DNA of 18,253 nucleotides from CAVQNQ01 sp964427655 (GCA_964427655.1 CAYRWE010000089.1:1-18253); one strand, 5' to 3'; shown: positions 1 to 7,850, counted from the first letter of the stretch. The notes: generated by a model not told the origin, from the sequence alone. A program made the numbers and translations.

Positions 1-40
1 TGACGATTGTAACGCGCGCGGCGAATCCCCTCCGGTCCCC

Positions 41-49
41 TGGTAAGAT
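41..49 (+). promoter_or_regulatory. possible extended -10 promoter of metH
   Basis: TGG-TAAGAT fits an extended -10 box (TGN followed by a TATAAT-like hexamer, 4 of 6 matches). It would start transcription near position 57, only about 10 bases before the metH ATG. No convincing -35 and no Shine-Dalgarno sequence are visible. The rest of bases 1-67 shows nothing else I can name, and the upstream context is cut off by the window edge. Confidence 0.3.
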
Positions 50-67
50 TGTCATAGAACGCAACGT

Positions 68-3000
68 ATGACCCACTCGGAGGAGCGTCGGCAAGCGCTC
101 GGGGAAATCCTGGAAACCCGTATTCTGGTGCTCGACGGAGCCATGGGCACCATGCTGCAACAGGTGCGCCTTGGGGCGGCGGATTTCGGCGGACCGGCTC
201 TGGAAGGCTGCAACGAGAACCTCAACCGCACGCGACCGGACGTGGTCGCGGGCATCCACCGCGCCTATCTTGCGGCCGGTGCCGACGTCATCGAGACCAA
301 CACCTTCGGCGCCACGCGGCTGGTGCTGGCCGAGTACGGATTAGAGGATTCCGCGCATGAATTGAATCTCGCCGCCGCGCGCCTGGCCCGCCGGGCGGCC
401 GACGAGTTCTCGACCGCGTCCAAGCCGCGCTTCGTGGCCGGCTCGATGGGCCCCACCACCAAGGCCATCACCGTCACCGGCGGAGTCACCTTCGCCCAAC
501 TGATCGAGAATTTCCACGAGCAGGCGCGCGCGCTGATCGAAGGCGGCGCCGATATCCTGCTGGTCGAAACCTGCCAGGACACCCGTAACGTCAAGGCCGC
601 GCTGCTGGCTATCGAGCGCTTGCGGCGCGAGCTGGGCCGGGCGATTCCGGCCATGGTCTCGGGCACCATCGAGGCCATGGGCACCATGCTGGCGGGGCAG
701 GCCGCGGACGCCTTCTGCGCTTCCATCATGCACGCCGACCTGCTCTCCATCGGGCTCAACTGCGCCACCGGTCCGGAGTTCATGACCGATCACATCCGCA
801 CCATCGGCGAGATGTCTCCGGTGCGCGTCTCCTGCTATCCCAACGCGGGGCTGCCCAACGAGGAGGGCCAATACCTGGAGACCCCCACGTCGCTCGCCGC
901 GCAGCTCGAGCGCTTCATCGCCAATGGCTGGCTCAACATCGTGGGCGGCTGCTGCGGCACTACCGACGCGCACATACGAGCCATCGCCCAGATGGCCGAA
1001 AACAAGCGCCCGCGGCCGGTGCCCGGGCGCGCGCACCGCTCCTGGTATTCGGGGGTCGAGCTGGTGGAAGCGGAGGAGACCAGCCGCCCGCTGATCGTGG
1101 GCGAGCGCACCAACGTGATCGGCTCCCGCGCTTTCAAGAACCTGGTGGCCGCCGAGCAGTGGGAAGAGGGCACCGAGATCGCGCGCCGCCAGGTGAAGAA
1201 CGGCGCCCAGATCGTGGACGTGTGCTTGCAAAGCGCCGACCGCGACGAAATCCAGGACATCCCGCCGTTCTACGAGAAGCTCATCCGCAAGATCAAAGCG
1301 CCGCTGATGATCGATACCACCGATCCGACAGCCATCGAGCTGGCGCTCACTTACTGCCAGGGGAAAAGCATCATCAACTCCGTCAACCTGGAGGATGGCG
1401 AAGAGAAGTTCGAGCGCGTCTGCCCCATCGCGCGGCGCTATGGCGCGGCTCTGGTGGTGGGCTCGATCGACGAGGACAAGCTGCAAGCCCAGGCCTTCAC
1501 CCGCGAGCGCAAGCTGGCCGTGGCCGAGCGGTCTTACAAACTGCTCACCGAAAAGTACGGCATTCCGCCCGAGGACATCGTCATCGACCCGCTGGTCTTC
1601 CCGTGTGCCACCGGCGACGCCAACTATATCGGCGCGGCGGTCGAGACCATCGAGGGCGTGCGCCTGGTCAAGGAGCGCCTGCCGTACGCCAAGACCGTGC
1701 TGGGGATCTCGAACGTCTCCTTCGGACTGCCTGCCGCCGCGCGCGAAGTGATCAACTCGGTGTTCCTTTATTACTGCACCAAGGCGGGGCTCGATCTGGC
1801 CATCGTCAACTCCGAGAAGCTGGAGCGCTTCGCCAGCCTGCCCGAAAACGAGCGGCGTCTGGCGGAAAATCTGCTCTTCAACACTCCGCCCGTCGATGCG
1901 GAGGATGAATCTCTGCGCACGGCTCCCGAGGACTGGCGCGAACAAACGCCCGTGGAGCGCGCCGCCATCAACCAGTGGCACATCGCCGCCATCACCGCGC
2001 ATTTCCGCGAGGCGGGCCATCGCCAAAAGGTGCGCGCGGAAGATCTGCCGCTCGATGCGCGCCTGGCCAACTACATCGTCGAAGGCACTCGCGACGGCCT
2101 GGTGGCCGATCTCGATCGCAAGCGGGCCGAAGGCGCCGCGCCGCTCGATATCGTCAACGGTCCCCTGATGGCCGGCATGGCGGAGGTCGGCCGCCTGTTC
2201 AACAACAACGAGCTAATCGTGGCCGAGGTTCTGCAATCGGCCGAAGCCATGAAGGCCGCGGTAAGCTACCTCGAGCGCTTCATGGAGAAAGCCGATGCCG
2301 CTTCGCGCGGCAAAGTTCTCCTGGCCACGGTCAAGGGCGACGTACACGATATCGGCAAGAACCTGGTGGAGATCATCCTGGCCAACAACGGCTACCAGGT
2401 GATCAACCTGGGAATCAAGGTGCCGCCCGAAGTGCTGATTCAGGCGTTTCACGAGCACCGGCCGGATGTCATCGGGCTTTCGGGGCTGCTGGTGAAAAGC
2501 ACGCAACAGATGACCATCACGGCCGGCGATCTCCAGGCGGCCGGCGTGCGCGTGCCGCTGCTGGTCGGCGGGGCTGCGCTATCCGAGAAGTTCACACGCA
2601 CGCGCATCGCGCCGGCCTATGGCGAAGCGGTGTGCTACGCCAAGGACGCCATGACCGGCCTGAGCCTGATGAACCGCATCATGGATCCGGCCGCGCGCGA
2701 GGCCGTGCTCGCCGCGCATCGGCCCACCGAAGCCGTTCCGGAAGCGCCGGCGCCCACCGAAGCCGCAGTGCCCGTTTCGACCGGCCGCAGTCCCAAGGTG
2801 CGCGCCGATATCGCGATTCCCGCGGCGCCTTATCTCGAGCGCAAGCGGCGCGACGTGCCACACCTGCCCGAGGTATGGAGCTACATCAACCCCTTCATGC
2901 TTTACGGCCGCCACTTGGGCTACAAGGGCAATTTCGAAAAGGCCCTGGCTGAGCACGATGCCAAGGCGCTCGAGCTGTTTCGCAACGTGGAAACAGTGAA

Positions 3001-3622
3001 GCAGGACGCCGCCCGCTTCATGAAGGTTCGGGCCGTGTGGCAGTTCTTCGAGGCCGAGCGCGCGGACAACGCCATTCACCTGTTCTCGCCTGGAAGCGCG
3101 GCACCGCTGCGCACGTTCCGCTTCGGCCGGCAGCCGCGCGAGGGCGGCCTGTGCCTGAGCGACTACATCCTCGACGCGGAGGACGGCCGCCGCGATCACC
3201 TGGCTCTCTTCGTGGTGACCGCGGGCGAGTGCGTCCGCGAGAAATCCGAGGAGTACAAGAAGGACGGCGAGTTCTTCAAGGCGCACGCCATTCAGGCGCT
3301 GGCCGTCGAGACCGCCGAGGGCGCCGCCGAATGGCTGCACCGCCGCATCCGCGAAGATTGGGGATTCCCCGATCCGCCCACGCTCACCATGCACGATCGC
3401 TTCACGTCCAAATATCGCGGCAAGCGCTACAGCTTCGGCTATCCGGCCTGTCCCAATCTGGACGACCAGCAGGGCATGTGGAAGCTTCTCGCACCCGGCG
3501 ACATAGGCGTCGACCTCACCGAGGGCATGATGATGGAGCCGGAGGCCAGCGTTAGCGCGCTGGTCTTCCACCATCCCGATTGCGCGTACTTCTCGGCTGA
3601 AGAGCCAACGCCCGACGCGTAA
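68..3622 (+). CDS. metH: cobalamin-dependent methionine synthase MetH
   Basis: Transfers the methyl group of 5-methyltetrahydrofolate through cobalamin to homocysteine, making methionine in the cytosol. At 1184 aa it is close to the E. coli enzyme (1227 aa), and all four modules are present in order. The homocysteine domain (about residues 15-320) has zinc ligands Cys232 (GLNCATG) and Cys295/Cys296 (GGCCGTT). The pterin-binding domain spans about 345-610. The cobalamin cap and Rossmann domains (about 650-890) carry DVHDIGK, with His760 as the lower cobalt ligand. The C-terminal AdoMet reactivation domain (about 940-1170) has GYPACPNLDD. It therefore does not need a separate activation protein. 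The ATG at 68 is chosen because the homocysteine domain begins directly after it (LVLDGAMGT). There is no clear Shine-Dalgarno sequence. It is monocistronic here and faces a leftward operon. Confidence 0.98.
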   Translation: MTHSEERRQALGEILETRILVLDGAMGTMLQQVRLGAADFGGPALEGCNENLNRTRPDVVAGIHRAYLAAGADVIETNTFGATRLVLAEYGLEDSAHELNLAAARLARRAADEFSTASKPRFVAGSMGPTTKAITVTGGVTFAQLIENFHEQARALIEGGADILLVETCQDTRNVKAALLAIERLRRELGRAIPAMVSGTIEAMGTMLAGQAADAFCASIMHADLLSIGLNCATGPEFMTDHIRTIGEMSPVRVSCYPNAGLPNEEGQYLETPTSLAAQLERFIANGWLNIVGGCCGTTDAHIRAIAQMAENKRPRPVPGRAHRSWYSGVELVEAEETSRPLIVGERTNVIGSRAFKNLVAAEQWEEGTEIARRQVKNGAQIVDVCLQSADRDEIQDIPPFYEKLIRKIKAPLMIDTTDPTAIELALTYCQGKSIINSVNLEDGEEKFERVCPIARRYGAALVVGSIDEDKLQAQAFTRERKLAVAERSYKLLTEKYGIPPEDIVIDPLVFPCATGDANYIGAAVETIEGVRLVKERLPYAKTVLGISNVSFGLPAAAREVINSVFLYYCTKAGLDLAIVNSEKLERFASLPENERRLAENLLFNTPPVDAEDESLRTAPEDWREQTPVERAAINQWHIAAITAHFREAGHRQKVRAEDLPLDARLANYIVEGTRDGLVADLDRKRAEGAAPLDIVNGPLMAGMAEVGRLFNNNELIVAEVLQSAEAMKAAVSYLERFMEKADAASRGKVLLATVKGDVHDIGKNLVEIILANNGYQVINLGIKVPPEVLIQAFHEHRPDVIGLSGLLVKSTQQMTITAGDLQAAGVRVPLLVGGAALSEKFTRTRIAPAYGEAVCYAKDAMTGLSLMNRIMDPAAREAVLAAHRPTEAVPEAPAPTEAAVPVSTGRSPKVRADIAIPAAPYLERKRRDVPHLPEVWSYINPFMLYGRHLGYKGNFEKALAEHDAKALELFRNVETVKQDAARFMKVRAVWQFFEAERADNAIHLFSPGSAAPLRTFRFGRQPREGGLCLSDYILDAEDGRRDHLALFVVTAGECVREKSEEYKKDGEFFKAHAIQALAVETAEGAAEWLHRRIREDWGFPDPPTLTMHDRFTSKYRGKRYSFGYPACPNLDDQQGMWKLLAPGDIGVDLTEGMMMEPEASVSALVFHHPDCAYFSAEEPTPDA

Positions 3623-3635
3623 GTTCCCGCTCGCG

Positions 3636-3693
3636 AAAAATACCGGGGACGAGCAGCGCGCCTGGCGCAGTGACCGGCACGCGCCGTCCCCGG
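3636..3693 (-). terminator. rho-independent terminator of the leftward operon
   Basis: The arms CCGGGGACG (3643-3651) and CGTCCCCGG (3685-3693) are perfect 9-bp complements. The 33-base loop can itself pair through GCGCG/CGCGC. Reading leftward, the stem is followed directly by TATTTTT (complement of 3635-3641), the U-tract of an intrinsic terminator for the operon ending at 3720. Rightward there is no U-tract, but the hairpin could still slow transcripts leaving metH. Confidence 0.6.
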
Positions 3694-3719
3694 GCGTTGA
3701 GGACTGCGCAAATTCAATG

Positions 3720-4091
3720 TCACGCCAAAGCCGCTACCAGCCGCTCCCCGCAGCGCATGAGGTGCGGCGCACGGTCCGCCATGTCCGCCAGGAAGGCATC
3801 CCGCTCCGCCGGCGCCACCACGAATTCCCATCCCGGCCGGCAATCCACCCGCACGCCGCAGCTTGTGGCGCCCACGAAGCGTATGCGCTCGTAGGGCACC
3901 AGGCGCCGCGAAAGCACGCCGCATATTTCCAGTCCCGCCGGCGCCGTCCGGTACGATTCCGGATAGGCGCACATCGTCAGGATCACCAGCATGGGCGCCA
4001 CGATCCACCGGTCCGCTCCCGCCACCAGCGCCACGCCCGCCAGCAGGATCGCCGCCACCAGCCACACGTCCACCTTCGCTCTGTAAGTCAT
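3720..4091 (-). CDS. small membrane protein with possible PH-like domain
   Basis: A 123-aa protein with two closely spaced hydrophobic segments near the N-terminus (about residues 9-24 and 28-42). They are followed by a soluble part containing YPESYRTAPAGLEIC...LVPYERIRFV. The pattern of a transmembrane hairpin and then a short beta-rich stretch with an 'IPY..I..V'-type motif resembles bacterial PH-domain (DUF304/YcxB-like) membrane proteins. This assignment is by pattern only. The start ATG at 4091 has GGAG six bases upstream. It is the last gene of the leftward XRE-NfeD-flotillin-PspA series, 56 bp after pspA, and just upstream of the terminator at 3636-3693. It may bind lipid or assist PspA or flotillin at the membrane, but nothing in the sequence proves this. 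Confidence 0.7.
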   Translation of the reverse strand: MTYRAKVDVWLVAAILLAGVALVAGADRWIVAPMLVILTMCAYPESYRTAPAGLEICGVLSRRLVPYERIRFVGATSCGVRVDCRPGWEFVVAPAERDAFLADMADRAPHLMRCGERLVAALA

Positions 4092-4147
4092 ACCTCGCTC
4101 CGTTGAATGGGAGACAGGCGATCCCGCACGCCCGCCTCGGCCGCGTA

Positions 4148-4810
4148 TTAGCCGGCCTTCCGCTTGGCCTTGATCTCCTCCAGCATCCGGTCGATCTCCT
4201 GCTGCTTTTCGAGCGCCGCGAACTGCCCCTCCACGTCGTCCGCCAGCAGGTCCGCGTGCGCCCGCGCGGTGGCCTCGGAGTGCTGCACTTTGCTCTTCAT
4301 GCGCTCGAAGGCCGCCGCTTTGGAATCGTCGCCTATGTTCAAGCCGGCCTCGTTGGCCTTGCCCAGTGCCCGCGCGCGCCGGTGCTGCGCGATCAGCACG
4401 TCCTTCTTGGCCTGCGCCTCCTCCAGCTTCTGCCGCAGCTTCAGCAGCGCCGATTTGAGATTCTCCACCTGCGCTTTCTGATCCTCCACCTGCTGGCGGA
4501 AGCTCTCCGCGGTGCTCTTCGAGCTCATCGAGCGCTCCACCGCGGCGCGCGCCAGGACGTCGTTCTGCTTATCCAGCGCCAGCTCCGCCCGGCGCATCCA
4601 CTGCCGTTCGTTCTCCTCGCTCTCGGCCAGCCTCTTCTCGAGCACGTGCTGGTCGGCGATTGAGATCGCCACCTGTGTCTTGACCTGCAACAACTGGTTC
4701 TCCATATCGAGGATGACCTGTTTGATCATCTTCTCCGGATCTTCCGCCCGGTCCACCAGGTCGTTGATATTCGCGCGAACTAATGTCGCAACTCGCTCCA
4801 AGAGTGCCAT
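4148..4810 (-). CDS. pspA: PspA/IM30 (Vipp1) family membrane-stress protein
   Basis: A 220-aa protein, almost the same length as E. coli PspA (222 aa). The N-terminus (ALLERVATLVRANINDLVD, then EDPEKMIKQVI) is the amphipathic helix 0 and the conserved start of helix 1 of the ESCRT-III-like PspA/Vipp1 fold. Residues of about 25-215 are charged, Glu/Lys/Gln-rich and strongly helical, as expected for the long hairpin and distal helices. There is no signal peptide. Family members bind stressed inner membrane from the cytoplasm, polymerise, and limit proton leakage. The start ATG at 4810 follows AAAGGAG at good spacing. It lies 40 bp downstream of the flotillin gene in the same operon. No PspF-type activator or PspBC partner is visible, so control probably comes from the XRE regulator at the head of the operon. 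Confidence 0.93.
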   Translation of the reverse strand: MALLERVATLVRANINDLVDRAEDPEKMIKQVILDMENQLLQVKTQVAISIADQHVLEKRLAESEENERQWMRRAELALDKQNDVLARAAVERSMSSKSTAESFRQQVEDQKAQVENLKSALLKLRQKLEEAQAKKDVLIAQHRRARALGKANEAGLNIGDDSKAAAFERMKSKVQHSEATARAHADLLADDVEGQFAALEKQQEIDRMLEEIKAKRKAG

Positions 4811-4850
4811 GGAATGCTCCTTTCCCGATCCCGTGTTCCTTGCCTGTTAC

Positions 4851-6302
4851 TTAAGCCTGCGGCAACGTACCCTGCGCCGCCGCTTTGGCCTTCTCCTCGG
4901 CCTTGGGCGATTTCTCGCCGATCGTCCGCACCTTCGAGAACAGGTCGCTGAGCGGCATCCCGCTGAGCGTCTCGAACAGCGCCGGAATCTGCGCCGCCAT
5001 CTTGGCCATGTCGCCCGTTATCTTGTTCATCCCCGCCGTGTCGCCGTTGCCCGTCGAGACGATCGTGATGCGGTCCACGTTGGCCAGCGGCGCGGCCAGT
5101 GCCCTGACCACCTCCGGCAGCCCGCTGATGAGCTTATCGACGATGGCCGCCTGGTTGAATTCCTGGTACGCCTCGGCCTTTACGTTCATGGCCTTGGCTT
5201 CGGCTTCGCCCTTCTTGAAGATGATCTCGGCTTCCGCCTCGCCCTGCGCGCGTATGGCTGCCGCGTGCCCTTCCGCCTCCATCACCAGGCGCTGTTTCTC
5301 GGCCTGCGCCAGCGTTTCGATGCGCTGCCGCTCGGCCTCCGCCGGCTTGAGCACGGTGGCGTTCAGCTCGCGCTCGCGCCGCGCGATTTCGGCCTCCTGC
5401 ACTTTGACCTCATGCTCTTTCTGAATCTGCAGGATGGTGACTTCCTCGGCCTTGACCTGCTGCTGCATGACGTTGGTCTGGATCTCATAAGCTTTATCTG
5501 CCTGGGCCTGCTGCGTCTTCACCATGGTCAGGTATTCGGCCTTCTTCACTTCGAGGTCGCGCTGCGCCTCGGCCTGCTTGGCCTGCGAAAGGGTCTCGGC
5601 CAGCACGCGCTCCTGGTCGGCCTGCGCCTTGGCGACAGCCGCTTCGCGCGAGGCTATCGCACGCCGCATGGCCGTATCGCGCTCGGCCTCGGCCCCGGCC
5701 ACATCTGCATCGCGCTTGATGCGCGCCACGTCCGGCCGCCCCATGTTGGCGATGTACTCGTTCTTGTCGCGGACTTCCTTGATGGTGAACGAGATGACGT
5801 CGAGCCCCATCTTGTTCAAGTCGTCGGCGCAGGTGGAGCGCATGCGCTCAGCCACCATCTCCGGCTGCTTGACGATCTCCTCCACCGTCAACTGCCCGAT
5901 GATGCCGCGCAGATGGCCTTCCATCACCAGCCGGATCAGCCCCTCGCGCTCCTGCGGCGACTTGGAGAGGAACTGCTCAGCGGCCGTCAGGATCGATTCC
6001 GGATCGGACTTCACTTTGATCTGCGCCACCGCCTCCACCGTGACCGCCACGCCCTGGCGTGTGTAGAGATCCTGCTGCGGCGCCACGTCGAAGGACATCA
6101 GCTCGAGCGACAGCCCGCGGCAGCTTTCCACCATCGGGAAGATTACCGTGCCGCGCCCTTTCACCACGCGCGTGCCCCGAAAGCCATAAACGATGATGGC
6201 TTCGTTCGGCCCCGCCTTCCGAAACAGCTTGGCGAACGCCGACAGCAGGAACAGCAGCGCCAGCACTCCCAGCAAGACGATCACAACCACTTCGTTCGGC
6301 AT
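4851..6302 (-). CDS. flotillin (SPFH/band 7 family, FloT-like)
   Basis: A 483-aa membrane scaffold protein. An N-terminal hydrophobic segment (about residues 4-25, NEVVVIVLLGVLALLFLL) is followed by the SPFH domain (about 30-200; GPNEAIIVYGFRGTRVV, then DPESILTAAEQFL). Next comes a long coiled coil rich in Glu-Ala repeats (about 215-400; for example AEAERDTAMRRAIASREAA) and a C-terminal oligomerisation segment (about 400-450). Length and order match B. subtilis FloT/YuaG. Bacterial flotillins organise fluid membrane domains and are usually paired with an NfeD-type protein, as here. The ATG at 6302 is preferred over an upstream in-frame start at 6347 because GGAGGAG lies nine bases before it and the hydrophobic anchor then sits at the extreme N-terminus. 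The gene starts 5 bp after the NfeD stop codon, so translation is probably coupled. Confidence 0.95.
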   Translation of the reverse strand: MPNEVVVIVLLGVLALLFLLSAFAKLFRKAGPNEAIIVYGFRGTRVVKGRGTVIFPMVESCRGLSLELMSFDVAPQQDLYTRQGVAVTVEAVAQIKVKSDPESILTAAEQFLSKSPQEREGLIRLVMEGHLRGIIGQLTVEEIVKQPEMVAERMRSTCADDLNKMGLDVISFTIKEVRDKNEYIANMGRPDVARIKRDADVAGAEAERDTAMRRAIASREAAVAKAQADQERVLAETLSQAKQAEAQRDLEVKKAEYLTMVKTQQAQADKAYEIQTNVMQQQVKAEEVTILQIQKEHEVKVQEAEIARRERELNATVLKPAEAERQRIETLAQAEKQRLVMEAEGHAAAIRAQGEAEAEIIFKKGEAEAKAMNVKAEAYQEFNQAAIVDKLISGLPEVVRALAAPLANVDRITIVSTGNGDTAGMNKITGDMAKMAAQIPALFETLSGMPLSDLFSKVRTIGEKSPKAEEKAKAAAQGTLPQA

Positions 6303-6307
6303 AGAAT

Positions 6308-6907
6308 TCAACTCCTCCGCTCTAAATCGCCCGGGAGCTGCTCCCAAAGGCGCACGAAAGCGATGCCCTTTTCATAGCGCGTAACCAAAACCTCCGCGCC
6401 TTTGGGGATGGCCGCGCCATCCTCGCTGCGCGCGCCGGCGACGCGACGCGTGCCCTCTTGCGAATAGATAATCTCTCCTGTACCGCCCGGCCGGATACGG
6501 ACGCTCAGCCGCCCCAGCACGCCGACCATGTCGTAATCCGCCGGATCGAGCGGCGCTTCCCGCTCAATCAGCACCTTGGCCACAAACCAGAAGACCACTG
6601 CGGCCGCGCCGATCCCGCTCAGCGTGGCGATGCCCAGGGCCAGCACGAACCACACGGCGTAGTACCGCTCTAGAAGGTATCCCGCGCCGCCGAACCAGCA
6701 CAGAAACGCCGCCATGGTGCCGAAATTGAACCACGGTAGCTCCTGGCTGCCGCGCACCAGGCCCGCCGCGTGCGCGTGCGGCATGTGGAAGCCGTGATGG
6801 AAATCGAGGTGCGGCAGGTGCAAGTGAGTGCTGCCGGCCACCAGCGCCAGCGCGCTCAACGCGAACCCCACCAGAAAACAGATCAGATAAAATTCGGTCC
6901 AGCTCAT
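6308..6907 (-). CDS. NfeD-like membrane protein with histidine-rich loop
   Basis: A 199-aa protein. TM1 is about residues 6-25. A histidine-rich loop follows with eight His between residues 28 and 46 (THLHLPHLDFHHGFHMPHAH). TM helices 2 and 3 lie at about 62-80 and 82-112. A soluble C-terminal domain (about 125-195; GRLSVRIRPGGTGEIIY, then GAEVLVTRYEKGIAFVRL) reads as the OB-fold of short NfeD/YuaF-type flotillin partners. No serine-protease domain is present, so this is the short form. The true start is the ATG at 6907: its first four bases overlap the stop codon of the XRE gene (ATGA), indicating translational coupling, and the hydrophobic N-terminus begins there. Upstream in-frame residues are Arg/Ala-rich shadow of the XRE gene. 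It probably helps flotillin assemble. The His cluster suggests metal binding, which is inference. Confidence 0.85.
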   Translation of the reverse strand: MSWTEFYLICFLVGFALSALALVAGSTHLHLPHLDFHHGFHMPHAHAAGLVRGSQELPWFNFGTMAAFLCWFGGAGYLLERYYAVWFVLALGIATLSGIGAAAVVFWFVAKVLIEREAPLDPADYDMVGVLGRLSVRIRPGGTGEIIYSQEGTRRVAGARSEDGAAIPKGAEVLVTRYEKGIAFVRLWEQLPGDLERRS

Positions 6908-7413
6908 GGACGCCTCCCCGCCTTGTGGCCGTTGCCCGGCGCCGGCGGCGGAGTCTTGAGCACTTCCATCAGCCGCTCGGCCAGGCCCGGATTCTCGAGT
7001 ATGGTGCCCAGTAGCACCAGGCACATCCGCGAATCGGCGTGCCGCGCGACGGTGAGCAGCGCGCGGTGCAGCTCGGCATCCCGCGAGAAGCGCTCGGCGC
7101 CGCTCACCAGCCACAGATCCAGCTTGTCCTCCAGCGCCCCCACGTCCGAGATCAGCTCGTTGGCGAAACCCTCCGGATCGTCCACCAGGTATCCCGGATG
7201 CACCTTGAAAAAGCGCGCCAGCAGCATCCGCGAGCCGTTCGTCAGGTGCGGCCGGGTGCCGCTCTCGATCTGCGATAAGTAGCTCTGGCTGATGGACTTG
7301 CCCAGCTCCTTCTGGACCAGTCGCGCCATCTCCTGCTGCGAAAGCTCGCGATCCAGGCCGCGCAGCGTGCCCTCCACTTCCCGCAGGTACCGAAGTTTTT
7401 CACCGAGCCGCAT
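6904..7413 (-). CDS. XRE-family (EspR-like) transcriptional regulator
   Basis: A 169-aa DNA-binding protein. An N-terminal Cro/CI-type helix-turn-helix (about residues 5-75) includes LSQQEMARLVQKELG and the recognition region ISQSYLSQIESGTRP, followed by LLARFFKVHPGYLVDDP. That last stretch closely resembles the mycobacterial EspR layout. Residues 80-150 form a helical region that may dimerise, and the tail is Pro/Arg-rich. The ATG at 7413 is chosen over an in-frame one at 7473 for two reasons: residues before it are not HTH-like, and the likely promoter (TTGACA at 7458-7453) lies between the two. There is no Shine-Dalgarno sequence, so the leader would be only about 10 bases. It heads the NfeD-flotillin-PspA operon and overlaps the NfeD start by four bases. 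Operators in its promoter suggest autorepression. Confidence 0.88.
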   Translation of the reverse strand: MRLGEKLRYLREVEGTLRGLDRELSQQEMARLVQKELGKSISQSYLSQIESGTRPHLTNGSRMLLARFFKVHPGYLVDDPEGFANELISDVGALEDKLDLWLVSGAERFSRDAELHRALLTVARHADSRMCLVLLGTILENPGLAERLMEVLKTPPPAPGNGHKAGRRP

Positions 7414-7458
7414 ATCGCAATCTGTGATAATGTTATTGCGATTTGCGATAGATGTCAA
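7413..7458 (-). promoter_or_regulatory. sigma70 promoter with two XRE-type operators
   Basis: Reading leftward: TTGACA (7458-7453, perfect -35), a 17-base spacer, and TAACAT (7435-7430, -10). Transcription should start near 7423. Two 17-bp imperfect palindromes overlap it. One is TATCGCA-ATC-TGTGATA at 7413-7429 (6 of 7 arm pairs). The other is TATTGCG-ATT-TGCGATA at 7434-7450 (5 of 7 pairs). Their centres (7421 and 7442) are 21 bp apart. The half-site TTGCGAT occurs perfectly at 7436-7442 and 7443-7449, and inverted at 7414-7420. One operator fills the -35/-10 spacer and the other covers the start site and start codon, the geometry of an autorepressed promoter. Confidence 0.7.
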
Positions 7459-7508
7459 GAGGGAAGTTTCCACCCGTCATCCCCTTGCAATGCCCGCCAT
7501 CCTGCGGC

Positions 7509-7823
7509 ATGTTTAAAATGATGCCGGTTTCCTTCGAGTTCCTGCGCGGAGTGCTCGGCGTGCTTTCGCTGCTCTTCGCTTTTCAGGCTGGCCGCGTACT
7601 GGTGGCTGTTCGCAGGGGCCAACTGCGGCAATCGCGCTTCATCGGGTGGGTGGTGCGCGCGGGTGTTTGCGGCCTCGGCGTGATCTTTCCCGGGCGCGAG
7701 ATCGATCTGGTGGTCGTCGGAGTGTGGCTCCTGGATGTGCTGGCCTTCCTCGGCGGCGTGCGCATGGCCGCGCGCCAGAAGAAGGAAGAGGAGCTGCACC
7801 TCACTTTGCCGGATGAACCCTGA
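7509..7823 (+). CDS. small uncharacterised membrane protein
   Basis: About 104 aa (100 aa if the ATG at 7521 is used; ATGs at 7509, 7518 and 7521 are all in frame). I do not recognise the family. Hydrophobic stretches occur at about residues 9-32 (FLRGVLGVLSLLFAFQAGRV) and 46-82 (containing VVRAGVCGLGVIF and IDLVVVGVWLLDVLAFLGGV). They are separated by a basic loop (RRGQLRQSR) and followed by a charged tail (RQKKEEELHLTLPDEP), so two or three membrane passes are likely. No start candidate has a good Shine-Dalgarno sequence. It diverges from the XRE operon and ends 27 bp before the sugar kinase, so it may belong to either control region. Its codon use looks like that of its neighbours, which argues for a real gene. 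Confidence 0.55.
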   Translation: MFKMMPVSFEFLRGVLGVLSLLFAFQAGRVLVAVRRGQLRQSRFIGWVVRAGVCGLGVIFPGREIDLVVVGVWLLDVLAFLGGVRMAARQKKEEELHLTLPDEP

Positions 7824-7831
7824 CCTCCGGT

Positions 7832-7840
7832 TGCTACAAT
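7832..7840 (+). promoter_or_regulatory. possible extended -10 promoter before the PfkB kinase
   Basis: TGC-TACAAT is an extended -10 (TGN plus a hexamer matching TATAAT at 5 of 6). It ends 10 bases before the ATG at 7851, and no Shine-Dalgarno sequence is present. A transcript from here would have almost no leader. No -35 match is visible at the right distance. Confidence 0.4.
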
Positions 7841-7850
7841 CTGTCCATAG

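Noticed and set aside
1..67. Riboswitch (cobalamin or SAM) upstream of metH
   Set aside because: Only 67 bases are available and no B12-box or SAM-aptamer pattern is visible; a longer upstream window would be needed.
341..2026. 561-aa open frame antisense to metH
   Set aside because: Its Gly/Arg/His/Gln/Asp-rich composition is what the complement of a GC-rich gene gives; metH is complete and motif-verified on the other strand.
2579..3574. 331-aa open frame antisense to the metH 3' half
   Set aside because: It shadows the reactivation-domain coding region, with no recognisable domain and no ribosome site.
4512..6377. 621-aa open frame antisense to flotillin
   Set aside because: It is low-complexity Leu/Arg/His sequence mirroring the Ala/Glu-rich coiled coil of flotillin on the minus strand.
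7485..7519. TTGCAA and TAAAAT as a promoter for the small membrane protein at 7509
   Set aside because: The spacer would be 23 bases, and the -10 lies inside the coding region if the first ATG is used.
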